Below, piece after piece: positions 8,109 through 10,284 of a DNA stretch of 10,284 bases. The stretch is taken from contig CAJVPP010004021.1 of NCBI GenBank assembly GCA_910592005.1, positions 1-10,284 on the forward strand, given 5' to 3'. The stretch's first letter is position 1, and every line of letters begins with the position of its first letter. The DNA is from Funneliformis mosseae (taxonomy: Eukaryota; Glomeromycota; Glomeromycetes; Glomerales; Glomeraceae). The notes below the pieces were generated by a model that was not told where the DNA came from, ran no database searches, and was given only the letters and a program-made list of their open reading frames with translations. Position numbers and translations under genes: made by a program.

Positions 8109-9240
8109 CTAAAAAATGAGAATATAATGAATGATCGCTAAAATAAGCCAATGCCCTAAACCATCTTTCTTGAAGATTTCTTAAATCAGACAATTAGAAT
8201 TTGATAATTTTATAGAATACAAATATCCCTCTTTATGAACTAAATCTCCAACATTAGGTGAAGGATCCAAACGCAACTCCTAACCATTAAATTCTCTAAT
8301 GATGATATTCCTGTTTCGTCTAATAATTTGATTCAACAGATTTAGTTGTCCCAAATCTCTTATCATTTCATTTAGATACCTTGCCTGAACTGAAAACATT
8401 GTCTAATCTAAAACCTTTACGACGATATTTATTGTATTTACGAAATTCAGTGGTCTGGGTTCTGTTTGTGGAAGTAACAAGTGAGCTCGTCTACCTGGAC
8501 ATAAGAGTGGTCCTATCTGACGTGTAAACTTTGCTTCCATCATCATGCCCTTTACAAGTGACAGAGTTATTTCTGCCAGTTCCTTAACAAAAACTGTGAA
8601 AGTTTGATTTTATTGATCAAATAAAACATTACTAAAAATACCTGTTGATCCTGAGTGAGTAACACCAGCGCCATTTTCATAAGCTTCACATTCATGAGTC
8701 TTGGATTTAATAAAGTCTAAGTGTAGATAAAAATTACAGTACTAAATAATTAATAATACTTCTCATTTATTGAGGCAGTGTAAAGCTTCTAACTAAACTG
8801 AAATAATTATGATTACCTAAAATGTTTTCATCTTATTCGAAGGGACACCTGTCAGAAATCCACTTTTCTAACACAGTTCTATTGATGAGTTTTTTGTTCT
8901 CCTGCTCCAACTCGAATACTACTTTATCAAATATTAATTAATCAGTGTCATCATAGTTATCATATCAGTCGTATATATATAATTTTTGGCCTACGTGATA
9001 GTCGTAACACTATGTGCGATAGTATACATTTCATATCCGCCAATTGAAACATAACAGTCTCATCAGTTTTTAGTTGTGTGTAACAGTTTCCTATCAGTCG
9101 ATATGTATGAATCATTATATCAAGTCTCGACTATATAAATCGTTATTAAAATTGGGACGTCCAAAACTACAACGGTTTCAGGCAGTAATCAGATAAATAT
9201 AGAAACTTTATGTATCACAGGCATAGTCCCGAACCTTTAT
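8109..9240 (-). pseudogene. Unidentified reverse-strand protein relic
   Basis: Read from right to left, the sense starts by about 9240 (FGRPNFNNDLYSRDLI), continues in another frame from about 9115 (IGNCYTQLKTDETVMFQLAD), then in a third from about 9000 (YHVGQKLYIYD; VVFELEQENKKLINRTVLEK). From about 8716 it runs in a frame holding to TAG 8109-8111, with SLVKGMMMEAKFTRQIGPLL, RYLNEMIRDLGQLNLLNQII, SPNVGDLVHKEGYLYSIKLS and a hydrophobic end (GHWLILAIIHYILIF) that could be one membrane segment. Reverse-strand stops lie at 8965-8967, 8938-8940, 8833-8835, 8767-8769, 8610-8612, 8403-8405, 8280-8282 and 8181-8183; apart from the TGA at 8965-8967 they are TAA/TAG, mostly at Gln-like places. A 43-base GT...AG segment (8759 down to 8717) would join two of the frames in phase and may be an intron. 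It is less AT-rich than its surroundings. I do not recognise the family. Confidence 0.5.
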
Positions 9241-9259
9241 ATTTATTTTTGCATGTATT

Positions 9260-9487
9260 AATAAAAAATTTAATTTCGCTGATCTTGGGTCAGGAAAATC
9301 GGATATCTTACAAAATATAGCTAACTTATATGAAAAAGCTTGTGATGCAAAAGATGTATCGATAAAAGCTAATCAGGCAGAAATTTTATGCTAGAGTAAT
9401 TTTATTATAGCATTTGATAAAAGTATTGAGAAAATCGTGGCTAGAGCTGACTGGGTTTATATTTGTTTATTTTTTCAGCCGAATTGA
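9260..9487 (+). pseudogene. Fragment of a Glomeromycotina-expanded protein family of unknown function
   Basis: The frame from 9260 reads FADLGSGKSDILQNIANLYE (9275-9334), then KACDAKDVSIKANQAEILC, stop, SNFIIAFDKSIEKIVARADW. The stop TAG 9392 sits at a position where relatives, as I remember them, have Trp (TGG to TAG). Sense is lost after about 9450 and the frame closes at TGA 9485. I recognise the block as part of an abundant hypothetical-protein family of these fungi that normally has a long charged N-terminal region and a further C-terminal helical region, both missing here. It lies between two reverse-strand coding relics, so it may have been inserted there. The overlapping open stretch 9414-9599 in another frame looks like a shadow. 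Confidence 0.5.
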
Positions 9488-10284
9488 GATCAGCAAATTA
9501 ATAGATATTAGGGTTTCCATAATTGTTCCATGTTTTGTGACGATCGTAGTATCTGGGAGTGATGGTTTCGCAGTATTACATTTTGCAAAATCGATCTAAC
9601 TTCTAACCCATGATGTGGCATAGTAAAATTTCCCAACTATCAAGGCTATTTTGGGTTCCTGTGATCCAAATTCTTCATACCTTAGCTTGTTTTGAAGCTC
9701 TCGATATCCTGCATCTGGTTGAATTGGTTTGGGGTTTTTATAACATCTGGATTATGTCACGTAGATGATTGAAATTTCAATTCTCATATAGTGCTAATAA
9801 TACATTTTGAGACTCACTAGGTAGCTATGAATTCTTATATAACAACCTATCAATTTCTCACCTCCTTTAGATTCCCAGAACCAAAAACTAATATTTTGTA
9901 AATTCTCAGATCATCATCATTTCTCACGTCACTTTGACAATGTTACCTCTACAAGATTCTTTTGTAAACTATAACCAAATAATTAGCTTTACAATTTTCT
10001 GAATAACTACACATCAAGTGATTGAATATTCACGAATTTTGGCTTGATATAAGTTCAGAATCTGCTAAATTCAGTTGTCTAATCCACATTATTAGTGATA
10101 ATCCGTTTGCGCAACTAAATGACTGCGCCAACTCATATCACCAATGATCACTAGGAAAATCATGATCACTATTTTCACCGATTTCACTGCTATCACAGCT
10201 ATCATTATGATATTCATTTTCATTATTTTAACATTTATCATTATTTTATTTATTATATTTATTATCATAGTTATATTTATTTTC
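9467..10284 (-). pseudogene. Reverse-strand protein relic with Asn/Asp-rich start, cut by right edge
   Basis: Entering from the right edge on the reverse strand, the frame reads an Asn/Asp/Tyr-rich low-complexity stretch (NYDNKYNK...NENEYHNDSCDSSEIGEN), then YELAQSFSCANGLSLIMWIR, to TGA 10030-10032. After a poor stretch, sense returns from 9857 (EIDRLLYKNS, stop, LPSESQNVLLALYEN, stop, NFNHLRDIIQM). An extra base at 9743 shifts it to YKNPKPIQPDAGYRELQNKL (about 9742-9683), RYEEFGSQEPKIALIVGKFY and onward to TAA 9467-9469. Internal stops include TGA 10138, TAG 9825, TGA 9777 and TAG 9596. It shares strand, decay pattern and composition with the relic at 8109-9240, and the two may be parts of one long gene. 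I do not recognise it. The 5' end lies outside the window. Confidence 0.45.

Noticed and set aside
9414..9599. 61-residue forward open frame, hydrophobic
   Set aside because: Its first part overlaps the family fragment in a different frame and its second part is antisense to the reverse-strand relic at 9467-9742, so it is probably a chance frame.
1..10284. Reassigned genetic code in which TAA/TAG mean Gln, since many in-frame stops fit Gln
   Set aside because: TGA also appears at Arg and Trp places, TAA appears at Trp places in both F-box relics, ordinary CAA/CAG codons are common, and single-base frameshifts break most genes. Decay explains all of this; a new code does not.

Overview
The window reads as very AT-rich nuclear DNA of a fungus. 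The protein families I recognise point to an arbuscular mycorrhizal fungus (Glomeromycotina, Rhizophagus-like): an F-box/leucine-rich-repeat protein, a coiled-coil protein with a nuclease-like tail, a tyrosine-recombinase-like repeat protein, and an origin-binding-protein-like helicase relic. These assignments rest on my memory of those expanded families and on motifs in the translations; no search was run. I see no tRNA, rRNA, CRISPR array or bacterial-style operon, and no intact gene. The longest uninterrupted frames are only fragments of broken genes.

Layout. 1-1470 (+): C-terminal part of a helicase/origin-binding-like gene, cut by the left edge and followed by a perfect 16-bp hairpin (1485-1536). 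1693-1968 (+): Ser/Arg-rich protein relic with a degenerate 12-13-codon tandem repeat. 2264-2857 (+): long unidentified relic. 3042-4255 (+): tyrosine-recombinase (Crypton-like) relic. 4425-4903 (+): coiled-coil relic. 4935-5241 (+): short F-box relic. 5253-5309: duplicated leader of that F-box module with a 6-codon stub. 5378-5430: 21-bp tandem repeat. 5503-6862 (+): F-box/LRR relic split by a ~150-bp MITE (6336-6487) with near-perfect terminal inverted repeats. 7055-7706 (+): coiled-coil plus nuclease-like relic. 8109-9240 (-) and 9467-10284 (-): two stretches of an unidentified reverse-strand gene or genes, with a forward-strand family fragment (9260-9487) between them.

The unifying feature is how the genes are broken. 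Reading frames stay recognisable for hundreds of codons but carry many stops, and nearly all fall where Gln, Arg or Trp is expected (CAA/CAG to TAA/TAG, CGA to TGA, TGG to TGA/TAG/TAA). These are C-to-T or G-to-A transitions, with only occasional single-base indels. The pattern covers at least nine unrelated genes on both strands, so the whole interval looks like silenced DNA that decayed through cytosine deamination or a RIP-like process. The MITE arms differ from each other by a single transition while the host gene is riddled with stops, so the MITE probably landed late.

The genes do not form a pathway. They are neighbouring members of lineage-expanded, repeat-rich families, some of them probably mobile or virus-derived.
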